A stretch of 64,000 bases of DNA, taken from assembly GCA_011800805.1 (NCBI GenBank), contig MPNW01000303.1, forward strand, positions 129,218 through 193,217, given 5' to 3'. The notes under the pieces are model-generated. The model saw only the letters and a list, made by a program, of their open reading frames with translations. It ran no database searches and had not been told where the DNA came from. The translations under genes and the position numbers were made by a program. This DNA comes from Hirudo medicinalis. Taxonomy: Eukaryota > Annelida > Clitellata > Hirudinida > Hirudinidae. Below, in pieces: positions 25,301 to 35,400 of this stretch; position 1 is the stretch's first letter; every line of letters begins with the position of its first letter.

Positions 25301-26420
25301 GAATTTACAACAACAACTGGACAACTCATATTCCACCTGCTCCAGTCTCGACCCTGTCGGAGCCGAATCCCTCCTGCTCGCCTTCTCTCCCACCAACACC
25401 GGTCTGAGCGGAAAGGGTCTTTTCAGCCGTTCCGGGCAACTCAAAGATCAACTAGTCCTCGATTCCTCCGGCAAAGGACCGAGGACCGCGAGCAAGATGG
25501 CAGCCGAAAGCACTGCAAATACTCTGAACAACAGCTCCACCAGCTTCATTTCCTCCATCTGCTTAAATCTGACGAGGGAGAGTTTGAAGGAGGTCGAGGG
25601 CTTGCTCCTCAACCGATCCTTCCTCCTCACCCTCATAAGGACGCTGGAGTCGAGGAAGGACTTCATCGTGAGGGAAAAGGTCAACTTTGCCTCTCTGCTG
25701 TCTGTGGCTCTCCAGCCATTCATGGATTACCATACCGAGTGAGGAGCTCGCTTTTCAATTCTCTTCCACCATCGTTCACCATCACGGCTTCAAAAATTGC
25801 TGTTTTTTTGGGGGGGGGAATCATCTATCTGTTTCCTTTTATCGTTTTTATTCTTATTTTCCATTTTATTAGTTTTTAGATTTTTTTCTCTCATCGCATT
25901 TTAGGTTGCTCGTATTTAGGTTACTCTGTGCAGTTGATCGAATTGAGTTTTTTGCTCAGTTTAGAAGTTTCTAGCAATTTGTTTGGGGATCGTTGTCGAG
26001 ATTTTATCGACAATTCTCACCTGTGCATCGAAACTCCGATCACCGATCCTATGGTTTTTGTTCTCCTTCGTCCAGCATCCTGAAGACGCTGCTGTCGGAC
26101 CTGATCGAGAGAGCCATGGAGAAGCAGAATCACCCGAAACTGCTTCTGAGGAGGACCGAGTCGGTGGCCGAGAAGATGCTCACGAATTGGTTTGCATTCC
26201 TCCTCTTCAAGTTCCTCAAGGTGAGCTGTCATGCTCAGAATTATAATCAGTTGTGCAGTAATATCATGATGATGGTGGTGGTGGTGATGATGATGATGAT
26301 GATGACGACGACGATGCAATCATAGATGATGAGCCTGTCATCACAATTATATTCAAATTTAACTTCCTTTAAATGAAAAGATTAAAGTACAGCTAATGGA
26401 TCTTGTTACTTAAAATTAAC

Positions 26421-26453
<33 letters not shown>

Positions 26454-29400
26454 TGCTGATAAATAAATAATACGTTACCTTCATACTCCTGGATTGGCAT
26501 CAACTTTCATTATCACGACGCAGGACCGAGCAGGAGAGAAGTTGTTCATGCTGTTCAGAGCAGTCAAGCAGCAAGTGGAGAAGGGACCCGTGGATCAGTT
26601 GACCAGTGAGGCAAGGTACTCCCTCAGTGAAGAGAAGCTCATCAGACAGCACGTCGACTTCCAAATCATGGTGAGGATACGTCATGACAGTTGTTAGCTG
26701 AAGTTTGGACGACAATGATGATGATGATGGCAATGAAGATGATTGAAATAGTTGTTGTCATTAAGATGGCATATTACTCTTATTAAGATGGCATATGATA
26801 AGTTTTTTTTCATTAATTAATAGAATTATTTACTTAAAAGTTAAGCCAAATTATTATCTCTGACATTGCTGTAAACTTGAGTAATTCATATCAGCTACCT
26901 GTCGTTCCAACAGACTCTTCAAGTTCCTGATCCTGAAAGTGGCAACCAGCAACCCATCCACCAGGTAAAGGTTCTCGACTGTGACACAATCTCGCAGGTC
27001 AAAGAGAAGATCCTCGACGTGGTCTACAGACATTCTGGATTCTCCACCAGGCCCTCCAAAGACGGTCTCGACATTGGTTCGTTTGAAAGACGTTTCAAAA
27101 TCTACCTTTTGCTAGATTTCCGTTGAATCGCAATTTTGTATCTTCCATTCATTGGTGTTGGAACATTTTTTAGATGCTGATGATGCAAATATTTTTGTTT
27201 GTGTTTGAACATCTGCTGTTTTTTTTTCCTGCAATTTTCTGATTTCAAAGTTTGCATTTTTTTCCTCTTCTCAGATGTACGTATGTATTAGATCAGTCTT
27301 GCTATTTCCATATTTAAAAATAAAAACATGACAAGACACCTGTCTTAAACACCTGTGTTACCTGTTTGCAGAGTGGATCAACCCGTCCAACTCGCAGTCA
27401 TTTATCTTGCAAGACGAGGACGAATCGAACGAGATGTCGGGAGAGTACAAGAAGCTGAACACCCTCGCTCACTACCGCTTGCCCGACCAGTCTTTCGTGT
27501 CGCTGGTCACCCGCCAGAATCCCTACGGAAACCTGCACCAGAAGTTGGGTCGGTCGTCGAAGATGAGAATTAACTGCGTTCATAACTGACGAGATCGGTC
27601 GATAATATGGTTAATTTCTTATTAATTGTTGTTAATTCACGCAGAAAACTTTTCCGGAAGTTTACCGAGCAGCTACTCCCTGAGCCACAACATCCCCTTG
27701 GTCGCTCAGAGCAGCATTAAGAACTGCCACCTGGTGAGTTGTGGTCGTCCGTCGGTCGATTGAAACAAATTCCGTGATAAATTTTAAATCTTAATATTTT
27801 TTTACCATAATTTTCAAGTGATGCAGACCACTGAGATGAGCGATATTTTTTAGTATTTTGTTAATAATTAATAATTAATTTCCTTCATCTCAGGTGAAAA
27901 GCAACGAGCAGGACAACCACAAGGACGACAGAGGAAGCAAGATGGTGTCCGAAGTTTACCTCACAAGACTTCTCGCTACCAAGGTGTGCGATCGTCATCA
28001 TCATTCGTTCAATAAATCAACTCGATGCAACTTATTTAAACATAATTATCCACATTTTAGTTTGAAATTTCAAATTGAATTCTCTTTAATTTCAACAGGG
28101 AACCCTTCAGACTTTTGTGGACGACCTTTTCCAGACGATATTCTCGTGCGACTCGACCTCTCCCGCCAACTACCAGCAGAATTCCCTCCTGCCCCTTGCC
28201 ATCAAGTACATGTTCGACTTCTTCGACGATCAAGCGACACACCACGGTATTTGCGACCCAGAGGTCGTGCACACCTGGAAATCTAACAGGTGCGAATGTA
28301 GCAGTAGATTTCTTAGACTTCTTCACGATTAGTATAATTAGCTGTTGATAATATTTTAACTGATTTTTATTATTATTATTATCATCATCATTAATATTAT
28401 TAGTTAGCATTAGTTATCAGATTAGATGATAACCAATTGAATTCATGAAGCTTGCATTTCATTCACTGCATCTTCTTCCTAGTCTTCCGTTGCGCTTTTG
28501 GGTGAACATTGTGAAGAACCCGGACTTTGTTTTCGACATCCACAAGTCGAACATAGTGGACGCCTGCCTCTCCGTCATCGGGCAGACCTTCATGGACAGC
28601 TGCTGCATGTCCGACCACAAACTCAGCAAGGACTCCCCGTCCAGCAAACTGCTCTATGCCAAAGACATTCCTAAGTACAAGTCCTGGGTCATAAAGTGAG
28701 TGGATGCAGACTCGACATGTCTATTTAATCCTCAACATAGTGCAACTTCTGATGTCAATAGCAGAGTGACTATCTTTAGTGGTGCCATCTTGAAATCATT
28801 TCATTGTTGGTGAATCCTTTTGATACACAAATGATAACAAATGCATCAGAGCTGGAGCGATTTAGAGATTAAGACACGATGACGGTGATGATGCGGTTAA
28901 AAGTGGAAATCTTTAGAACCAGGAGCTAATTATTAAGCACATCTCGAATGGCAAAAGAAGTTGTATTTTGAATTTTGTATTTTGTATTTTGTATTGCACG
29001 GTCGAGCTTATTCTCAGACGATCTTCAGTTTTAACCGATCACACATGCTTCGTTTGCAGGTATTACGAGGACATCAAACAGATGCCGAGCCTCGGTGAGC
29101 ACGAAATGATGGAGGTCCTGAAGCGAGAGTCACAAGTAAATTTAAAGCACTTTTGTTTTTGTTTTTTATTTTTTTTGTTTTTTTTTTGCGTTTTGATGTC
29201 ACGACCGCATTATCTTTTATTTTTGCTGTTGCTGCTTAAGACGTCGATTGCAACTGGGCTAATTAATTAATTAATTATTTAAGTGACTAATTAAGTGATT
29301 AATTAATTAATTATTAGCTATTTAGTTAGTTAAACTAATTAATTTTGATTTGGAGTGAATTCTTGTTTCCAAACTCAATTTTTATTTGAGGGATTTTTAA

Positions 29401-29955
29401 TATTAATGTTAATATTTAACATTTTCATTATTTTTGGTTAATTTATATTGTTATTCCTTCTTGTCACCTTGGACACTTTGTTACGGGTGCATTGCCAAAC
29501 CCTTCCTTCAATGGTTGCTTCATGATTTCATAATATTTCATAAAATGCGCAACCAGGCTGATTTATTTGTCGACCTTTGGATTGTTCGATTGATAGATCT
29601 TTTTTTAGACGTTTTTAGCCGAATTTAGCTCAAATTGTTTTTGATGAGTTTGTCGAATTCGATATGTCGACCGAGAATAGCGAGTAGTGATGCACGACGG
29701 CCGTTTGTTTTGTCAGATCCACATGAAGGAGTTCAACACAGAGGAAGCACTGAGGGAAATAAGCCGATACGTCTTCAAGTATTACGACGACGTGAGTCTG
29801 CCAGACGTTACGGCCGTTTGTTACTATGGTAACCTCGTAAATGACGCCATTCTACGTTACAGTTTACACAAGCTTTGTTGGAGGATGAATTCTGCAGGAG
29901 AGACAGACTCTCTGAACGACTGGACGCCATACACAGAAGAAGCATCTCTTCTTGA
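983..29955 (+). CDS. Plexin-A-like semaphorin receptor (5'-partial, 31 exons visible)
   Basis: Single-pass receptor for semaphorins whose cytoplasmic region is a split GTPase-activating domain acting on small GTPases in axon guidance and cell migration (family knowledge). Exons deduced from splice sites and phase: 983-1531, 1638-1767, 3546-3731, 12381-12509, 13817-13917, 15215-15341, 16165-16366, 18598-18688, 18949-19060, 19294-19425, 20184-20385, 20953-21146, 21582-21721, 22055-22157, 22565-22938, 23082-23175, 23401-23865, 23936-24082, 24392-24638, 25084-25738, 26076-26220, 26524-26670, 26914-27076, 27372-27548, 27645-27733, 27894-27983, 28099-28289, 28483-28695, 29060-29135, 29717-29791, 29863-29955. 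All junctions keep frame and give about 1,945 residues. The order is Sema end, PSI/IPT repeats, one membrane helix, GAP part 1, Rho-binding region, GAP part 2 and a short tail ending RRSISS. The A class is favoured by [12 protein letters not shown] near the C-terminus and by the [16 protein letters not shown] stretch; a B-type origin is less likely. Confidence 0.93.
2281..2391 (+). repeat. GAT/GAC-rich imperfect trinucleotide repeat
   Basis: Runs of GATGATG, GGTGATG and GACGACG within plexin intron 2. No coding role; the open frames over it are Met/Asp runs produced by the repeat. Confidence 0.85.
2985..3335 (-). mobile_element. Truncated non-LTR retrotransposon (LINE) 3' end with RT C-terminal remnant
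   Basis: The minus strand encodes a short decayed frame (3041-3334) ending [18 protein letters not shown], then [14 protein letters not shown]. That is the tail pattern of many LINE polymerases (R-x-SFS-x-AP-x-x-WN-x-LP, then SLxxFKxxLKTHLF). About 35 bp beyond it, also in the minus-strand sense, lies an (ATT)n-type tail (2994-3017 on the plus strand), as expected for a 3' terminus. The piece sits inside plexin intron 2 in antisense orientation and is strongly 5'-truncated. The assignment rests on remembered family pattern, not on a search. Confidence 0.68.
4258..4307. repeat. (ATT)n microsatellite
   Basis: About 15 uninterrupted ATT/TTA units in plexin intron 3. Confidence 0.9.
5605..5646. 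repeat. (GT)n microsatellite
   Basis: Alternating GT run with GC interruptions in plexin intron 3; this kind of tract can adopt Z-DNA. Confidence 0.9.
7536..7563. repeat. (CGT)n trinucleotide repeat
   Basis: About eight CGT units, a local CpG-rich island in an otherwise AT-rich intron. Confidence 0.85.
7638..7909. repeat. Higher-order GATGGT/GATGAT satellite array
   Basis: Trinucleotide-based array of about 270 bp. A longer unit of roughly 70 bp (five GAT units, GACGGTGATGGTGATAATGA, then further GGT/GAT triplets) recurs at about 7720, 7798 and 7868. Overlapping open frames on both strands (poly-His/Ile/Met) are artefacts of the triplet period. Confidence 0.88.
10943..11002. repeat. (CATT/CGTT)n tetranucleotide repeat
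   Basis: A CATT run passes into CGTT then GTTT variants, consistent with CpG decay across a single tetranucleotide array. Confidence 0.85.
11190..11421. repeat. Long (ATT)n microsatellite cluster
   Basis: About 90 bp of near-perfect ATT followed by degenerate ATT, GTT and TAATTA segments in plexin intron 3. Similar tracts recur across the window. Confidence 0.9.
11971..12036. repeat. (GGAT)n tetranucleotide repeat
   Basis: About 15 GGAT units, perfect after the first two. Confidence 0.9.
13948..13983. repeat. (CTG)n/(ATG)n repeat beside plexin exon 5
   Basis: Short CTG run followed by ATG units about 30 bp downstream of the exon 5 donor. Confidence 0.8.
15411..15695. repeat. (ATC)n microsatellite interrupted by a CATT segment and one N
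   Basis: Two (ATC)n blocks of about 95 bp each flank a CATT-type segment. The base at 15510 is unresolved, which suggests assembly uncertainty, so the true length may differ. It lies 70 bp downstream of the exon 6 donor. Confidence 0.9.
15959..16018. repeat. (TGC)/(TCG)/(TTG) triplet repeat
   Basis: Mixed TTG, CTG, TCG and TTG blocks in plexin intron 6; the poly-Cys open frame is repeat-derived. Confidence 0.8.
16403..16558. repeat. TATATTATATTA minisatellite, self-complementary
   Basis: An AT-only array with a unit of about 21 bp (TATATATTATATTATATTA) repeated at least three times, then TA alternation. It begins about 36 bp after the exon 7 donor. Nearly every unit is palindromic, so cruciforms or RNA hairpins are possible. 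Confidence 0.85.
17168..17268. repeat. Polypyrimidine (TTC/TCC)n tract
   Basis: About 100 nt almost free of purines on the plus strand, with mirror-symmetric CTTCTTC/CTCCTTC blocks. It is a candidate triplex (H-DNA) former in plexin intron 7. Confidence 0.85.
18286..18504. repeat. (CACT)n array with about 88-bp higher-order duplication
   Basis: The array is CACT/CATT tetranucleotides. A segment starting CTCTTTCTCTCTCAATCACT at about 18321 recurs with few changes at about 18409, so the array was duplicated as a block. Confidence 0.82.
19106..19143. repeat. (TTG)n repeat
   Basis: About 12 TTG units roughly 45 bp after the exon 9 donor. Confidence 0.85.
19570..19731. repeat. Hairpin-forming element with telomere-like insert
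   Basis: The segment CAGGCAAAAACCAACTC (19585-19601) is nearly the reverse complement of the segment at 19699-19715 (15 of 17). A second perfect 11-bp inverted repeat, ACTGGCAAAAG (19677-19687) against CTTTTGCCAGT (19706-19716), lies inside. Between the arms sits a CCCTAACCCTAATCCCTAACC run (about 19626-19647). It may be a small MITE or a degenerate foldback element. Confidence 0.55.
21169..21241. repeat. (AAT)n and (ATT)n inverted repeat pair
   Basis: About eight AAT units and about nine ATT units lie 20 bp apart, so the transcript could fold into a long A-U hairpin. It begins roughly 22 bp after the proposed exon 12 donor. Confidence 0.8.
21354..21537. repeat. Long (ATT)n microsatellite
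   Basis: About 180 bp of ATT with GTT, ATC and ACT interruptions just upstream of plexin exon 13. The poly-Ile and poly-Asn frames over it are artefacts. Confidence 0.9.
22317..22396. repeat. (TTG)n(TCG)n(ATC)n compound microsatellite
   Basis: Compound triplet run in plexin intron 14. Confidence 0.88.
24392..24638 (+). other. Plexin exon 19: transmembrane helix and juxtamembrane segment
   Basis: The last ectodomain strand ([12 protein letters not shown]) is followed by a hydrophobic span of about 24 residues ([20 protein letters not shown]). A basic stop-transfer run ([16 protein letters not shown]) and the coiled-coil juxtamembrane motif [15 protein letters not shown] come next. This is the typical plexin layout, with QMDxLESRVA a family signature. 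The exon ends in phase 1 and joins exon 20, which continues FAELQTDM. Confidence 0.93.
25084..29955 (+). other. Plexin exons 20-31: cytoplasmic GAP and Rho-binding region
   Basis: GAP part 1 shows [22 protein letters not shown] and the [15 protein letters not shown] motif with the arginine pair. Exons 23-24 encode the Rho-GTPase-binding ubiquitin-like fold ([29 protein letters not shown]). GAP part 2 starts at [20 protein letters not shown] and contains [20 protein letters not shown], with the second conserved arginine, plus QTFMDSC and [13 protein letters not shown]. All arginines expected for catalysis are present, so the GAP looks intact. Between [13 protein letters not shown] and [13 protein letters not shown] exon 20 carries a Gln/Ser-rich insertion of roughly 120 residues, where vertebrate plexins have a short linker. 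The stop TGA is at 29953-29955. Confidence 0.92.
26423..26453. repeat. (ATC)n microsatellite
   Basis: About ten ATC units in plexin intron 21, about 70 bp before exon 22. Confidence 0.85.
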
Positions 29956-30194
29956 ACCATCCTTTGTCATCAAGATCATCATCATCATCATCACCATTGT
30001 CGTTGTCGTGATGAAATATTCACCTTTCTACAGCAGAACTTTCCTTGGAGAAGAACAACTACTGATTTGCTGGTCTGATGTTGTAGTTGTTACAGTGGAC
30101 TTGTTTGCGATGCTCTTTTCATCACCTGTTCTCGTGTCTTGGATTGCGACCGCCAGCAGTTTATGGACTTGTCAACTTTTGTTATCACTCAACA

Positions 30195-30226
<32 letters not shown>

Positions 30227-31083
30227 ATAGATCGATGTGTTCGAAGGACTAAAGTCTTGGACAAAGCATAGCAATAATAATTATGATTTAAGTTCATCGT
30301 CTGATGGGACGACGTGCAGACGTATTAGGATGTCAGCTTTCTGAGATTTTCCTTTCTTCGGGGTCTTTGTCGTCGTCGTCGTCCTCCCCATCAACACTTC
30401 GTCACTTTGCGATCGTAGTTTCGACTGATGATGATGTTGTTTGCACCTTTCGTTCGGTTTGAGAGGTGACATTGGTATTTGTAATTGTTATTGTAATTGT
30501 AATTGTTATTAATTAATTAATTAGTCTTAACGTCGTTGTTTCTGTTTCTATTGTTGTTGTTGTTGTTACTTTTAGTGCCACGTTCAGTTGTACTGTGCTT
30601 CAGTTGTGCTTCTTGTCTTCTCCCTCTCTCTCTTTCTCTCCAAGAATCGTGCCGAGAAAAAGCAATTCACTGGTGGTGGTGGTGATGATAATGATGATGA
30701 TTGTGATTACGAATCATGATTATGATTATGATTATGGTGGTGATGATGATGATGACATCGGCAATGATCAGCCTATCATTCAGGCAAAGCCTGAAATATT
30801 TTTCAAAAATTCAAAGATAATGTGATAAGCAGCACAATGGAAATGTGTTATTTATTTGTGCCATGTTTTCGATCTTTTCTACAAAATTGTGCAACATAAT
30901 GATGTCGTAACTCTGTATCATACTCAGTTAGTGACCGTAGTCTGTTGTTACTTTACAGAACTTGTGAAATATCTGATATGAGTATCTTTCTTCATTCGAT
31001 AACTCTTTTCTTTCTTTTCTGATCGGTTTTGTTTCATTTCATCCATCGTGTTCCTTTTTATCTTGGTTATTTGCTAACTAACA

Positions 31084-31156
31084 AATTATTATTATTATTA
31101 TTGTTATTATTATTATTATTATTATTATTGTTATTATTATTATTGTTATTATTACT
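31084..31156. repeat. (ATT)n microsatellite
   Basis: ATT units with occasional GTT, intergenic. Confidence 0.88.
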
Positions 31157-32149
31157 TAAAGATTTTTATTTATTAATTATTTTTTGCGACTCTTGCTAAT
31201 GCCTATGTAAATACGTCTACCTCTGTTTTCCGATGGTTATTTCTCCTCATCGTAGTCATTTTGAGTTGAAACCAACTTATTGATACTTTTCTGGCGTTCA
31301 ACGTTTCATTGCCTCCTGAAATCATCGGACGTGTTTGCTGACGTGTTTCGTAATGGGTAATCGATCGATCGATCGTCTTAGCGAAGATTTAAACAAACTG
31401 CTCGGGTAGGATTTTAGTATTCGCTTATTGTTCGAGATTTCTGATCGACTGACGAACCCGATCGTGTTTTCTGCTTGGCGGACATTTTTGTTTCCTTTAA
31501 GGTCCGAACTTGTTATTCACCGAGATTGGAGTGTCGAGCGGATATTCGGGTGATGGGCAGAAGAACTCATCCTTTGAACTCTCACAGTCGATCTTTTTCT
31601 TGAATTTTATTGAAATTTATTGTTCAACTTTTTTCCCTGTTTCTACCATTGGCTTCAGTTTGATGCTTAAACATCACGAAATGATTTGATAATCACACTT
31701 GTCGTTCTAACCATTCATCACCGTCATCGTCGTCGTCGTGGTCTTTATTTGGCGATTTTTACAGACATTCACTTTTGCTTTCAAAATCATCTGATGGGGA
31801 GCTGAAATCAGTTGCGATGAGTGCTTTGGAGATTAGATTGATGGAAATTAGTGTCCTTTCTACTAAATTGGGTTCTTCAATTGAAGTTAAGGAAATTGTG
31901 AAAAGGGTGAAAGCTAGGGTGGGACATTTCACGAGTGTGAGATCTGCGGGGTGGTGGAGGGTCTTCGCTTCCTCCCAAACAAAATTTTGGGGTTTACACT
32001 TACAAGCGACCAAGTTATTTTAATTTGATCATGGAAAAGCAAAAAAAAGGTCATCAGGTGGTCAGTTCAGCGGATGCACCCCAGCCACAAGTTTCCGTAT
32101 AAATCACTGGCTACAGTACGATTAAACGCTGTATGATCAATTCTGGATT

Positions 32150-32255
32150 ATAATTCACATTAGGAGCAATTCGTTTAATAAATATTAGGCGCATCTGACG
32201 CTATGCAAATGGCGCAATATAAATTAACTATTATTATTATTAAATAATAAAAAAA
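32150..32255 (+). mobile_element. Probable retroelement 3' tail (GCGCAATATAAAT followed by ATT)
   Basis: The string GGCGCAATATAAATTA followed by ATT units and an A-rich end resembles the GGCGCTATATAAAT(ATT)n termini seen on many invertebrate SINEs and LINEs. Related TTTAYRTRGCGC strings occur in the opposite sense at 46838 and 60378. The 5' limit cannot be set by eye. Confidence 0.42.
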
Positions 32256-32427
32256 TCATCTGCGTTGAAAAAGAAAGGGTAAATAAAAGAATTGACACTG
32301 CCAGTTTGGGCAGTACATTTAATTTTCTTTGTTTTCGATAATTTTTGGCAAAATATCACATGTATTGGCGAAAATAAAGTAATCCGCGAGAAATTGACCA
32401 TCGTTTGAAATTTATGCTGATATAATC

Positions 32428-35400
32428 ATGTTCAATTTAAATAAGTTGATAAACAAAACTGAAAAGAAAAAGAACAATCCGAAGAAGCAAAATAAAGACA
32501 AAAAGAGTGGAAATGAATGTTCTAAGACGCAAAGTTTGCAGCGCAACGAATCACAAGGGTCTAAAAAAATATCCAGTTTCAACATAAATGAGGATATTTA
32601 TGCATTACAGTATAAAGGAGAAAGTGCCTTTTTTGCACAGGTAACTAATATGTAATGAATGTTACTGTGTTAAAACTTTTTCTAGCTAAATTATATTATG
32701 TTATACGACATTCTTTTGTTTTATTATTATTACACATTCATTATATTATTACATTAAACATTCAGTTGTAAATGTCAGTGTCTGGAATGAATTTTCATTC
32801 ATAGTTGGAATAACAATTTTACAAGTTATATTTTTTTAATGTCCATTTTGCACAATACCATTTCTGGTTAACTTTGTAAGGAATAATCATCTGTTGCAAC
32901 AAAACATGATCTAGATTGGAATGAGAAGATACACTCATTTTTATTTCCAGGACTCACGTGATTCTTCAGAATTGTTGTCAACCATCAACAATGCCCTGCA
33001 AAGTGCACAATCAAGGTATTGATCAACTCAATTTTTTTTCTTTACATTCTCTTAGATGTGAAACATTAGTTTGTTTCAATGCATACAGAATTTAATTGTT
33101 GTTTTAAAATAGTTTAATTGTCATTCCCCAAAGGTCCTCTTGCTTCCCATTGATTGAATTATCAATTGAAGGATGTAATCCCGATAAATTATCAGCATAC
33201 ATAAACCAATGGGTGACTTCACTGATAAATGCATTCATGGTAACCTTCACATTGTATAACATGCTTTTATGATTGTTTTTCAAAACTAAAATGCAAACTT
33301 TTTAGAGTTGAAGTAATTTTGATATTATGATTTCATTATATATTTTATGGTCACAGTTGCATTATTACATTATTTATGGTGCAATGTAACACATGAGCAA
33401 TGCTTCATTTCCAGATGCCATTATCCCAACAAGAGAAGGAGATGTCGTGCGAACTTCTCGTAAAGCTCATTCCGAGGTTGCAACCATCTCAAGAGACCAC
33501 TCATCTTCTAACAACTCTGACCAATCACATTGTCACAAAAAATGTTGGCGAAGAGATGAAGAACGATGTGCGTTTGATGGATTTCTTAAAATTACTGCTA
33601 ATAATATTATCTTAATAATAATAATGTTATTGCCATTAAGCACAATGTTTAAATTTAATTACAATTCAATTTTTACTCTTTGAACAATTCAGACATCTCT
33701 GCTGTTAAAGATGAAACTTTTGAATGAGTTCCTGGTTAATCTTCCATCCATTTGTGGCCAGCACAAGGTAACAATTGTGACATAAACATTTCTGAACTGC
33801 TGTAAACTTCTGATACAATGTTTTAGAAATTGTAGCCATTAAAAAATAATTTTTAGAATTATAGAATTCATTCGTTTACAATTTTTTAAGGGAAAGTTTG
33901 ACAAGTTCTTCAATCTGCTTATTGATCACCAAAATTCGGCAATTCAAGAGGTTGCTATTCATGCATTTTATTCATGATGTTCGTGTTGCAGTTTATTGAC
34001 TTTGAGTTTTCGAAATAGCTGGCAGCTCGGTGCTTGGGTATGGTGCCCTGCACAGGGGGCGTCGGATCCTCGGGGCTAGCACACCAAGAATCTTGGTCGG
34101 CCACCTTCGACAAAGTTCTCGATGGGTTGAAAAGTTCACTGGCTTCATTTGAAACAGGTTCTTGAAGATTGATATTTATTTAATTGTACTTTAAATAGGT
34201 AATTTTATACCTCGATGCACTTTCAAGCTAATTTAAGTTTTAGTTTATAAAAAAAAGTATTTATGTTGTTTATTTTTAACTGCAGAGTTGACCAAAAAAT
34301 CAGAAGGAAGCAGCAAGAATGTCTTTTACTGCCTCGCGCACAAAATCACGGGACACGTGAAGACTTTAGTTGCACTCTTGATGTGAGAACTGTTTCCATC
34401 TTATGTTGTCATTCTTAAAAAGACATTACACATTTTGTTAGACATTGCAGTTGTTGTAATGTTATGCAATTCAATTGCTTTGTTATTTGGAGTTCTTCAT
34501 CTATTTTTCATTTTTGTAAAGCTTAAATGATGTTGTGTTCGGTAGACGAAGTATTTAAATCTTGTTGCAGGCAGCCACAAGTCAAACAGTTTGAATCAAA
34601 AGGAGTCTTCGACATCATCAATCAACTCTTGAACGTGAACATCGTGAGTGACTGAAAACATTTCTTCGACNNNNNNNNNNNNNNNNNNNNNNNNNNNNNN
34701 NNNNNNNNNNNNNNNNNNNNNNNNNNNNNNNNNNNNNNNNNNNTCAGATATCCGAACTGGTCAAGCCTTACATCCTGCAGTTGCATCAATTGGCATTTTC
34801 CATTCTGGAGGTGCTTCTCTCCAGGTCGGTCCTTCGATTCATTTTGTTTTCAATCATTTCAATATTTATTTAAACTTCTGACAACAAGAATTCGGATACA
34901 AATTACGTTTTGGAGATTATTAATTCAACTTCAGCTCACTTTGTTTGTGCATTCCAGATACTGTGAGGTCATTGCACTAAACTCGAGCGTCATCTATGAC
35001 TACATGAATCAAACCCTCAGAGACACCGGTCGCAAGGCAACGGACGAGAAGCCTAGATTCTGGTCGGACATTGCGATCGTATTAATAATTAATGAATTGC
35101 TCAAACACTTCATTATTAATTCGCCATCATTTCTCTGACATCTCATTCACATTTACCTAATCACTCAATCACTTCTGCCTCTATACCGCTTTTGTAAGCT
35201 CATCCACATGCATATCATACTATAAAGATCTTATGCTTTATCTCTTTTGTACACATGAAACGTATCTTAACATCAGTATTACCTTCAGTTCTATTGCTTA
35301 ATTTAATTTCTTAGGCAGCCCATCGGCGGGATAAGTTTCCCTTAGGGCTGTCCTTTTGGATTGTTGTTTTTTTTTCTTACTATTCTTTGTTCAAAATTTG

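Larger units (their letters stand above)
29956..32427. other. Plexin 3' flank / intergenic region
   Basis: No gene is recognised between the plexin stop and the PELP1-like start. The 3' UTR of plexin must begin here, but no convincing AATAAA near the stop was singled out. The stretch holds a (GAT)n run (30197-30225), GT/GAT-rich DNA (30675-30760), (ATT)n (31084-31156) and a probable retroelement tail (about 32150-32260). Open frames at 31759-32023 on both strands look non-coding. Confidence 0.55.

Noticed and set aside
31759..32023. Overlapping 80-residue frames on both strands
   Set aside because: No motif, no splice partners, and both frames are open over the same stretch, which suggests composition rather than coding.
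33393..33683. Unspliced 96-residue frame across PELP1-like exon 4
   Set aside because: It is the wrong frame over exon 4 and runs into the intron; the spliced frame MPLSQQEKEM joins both neighbours in phase.
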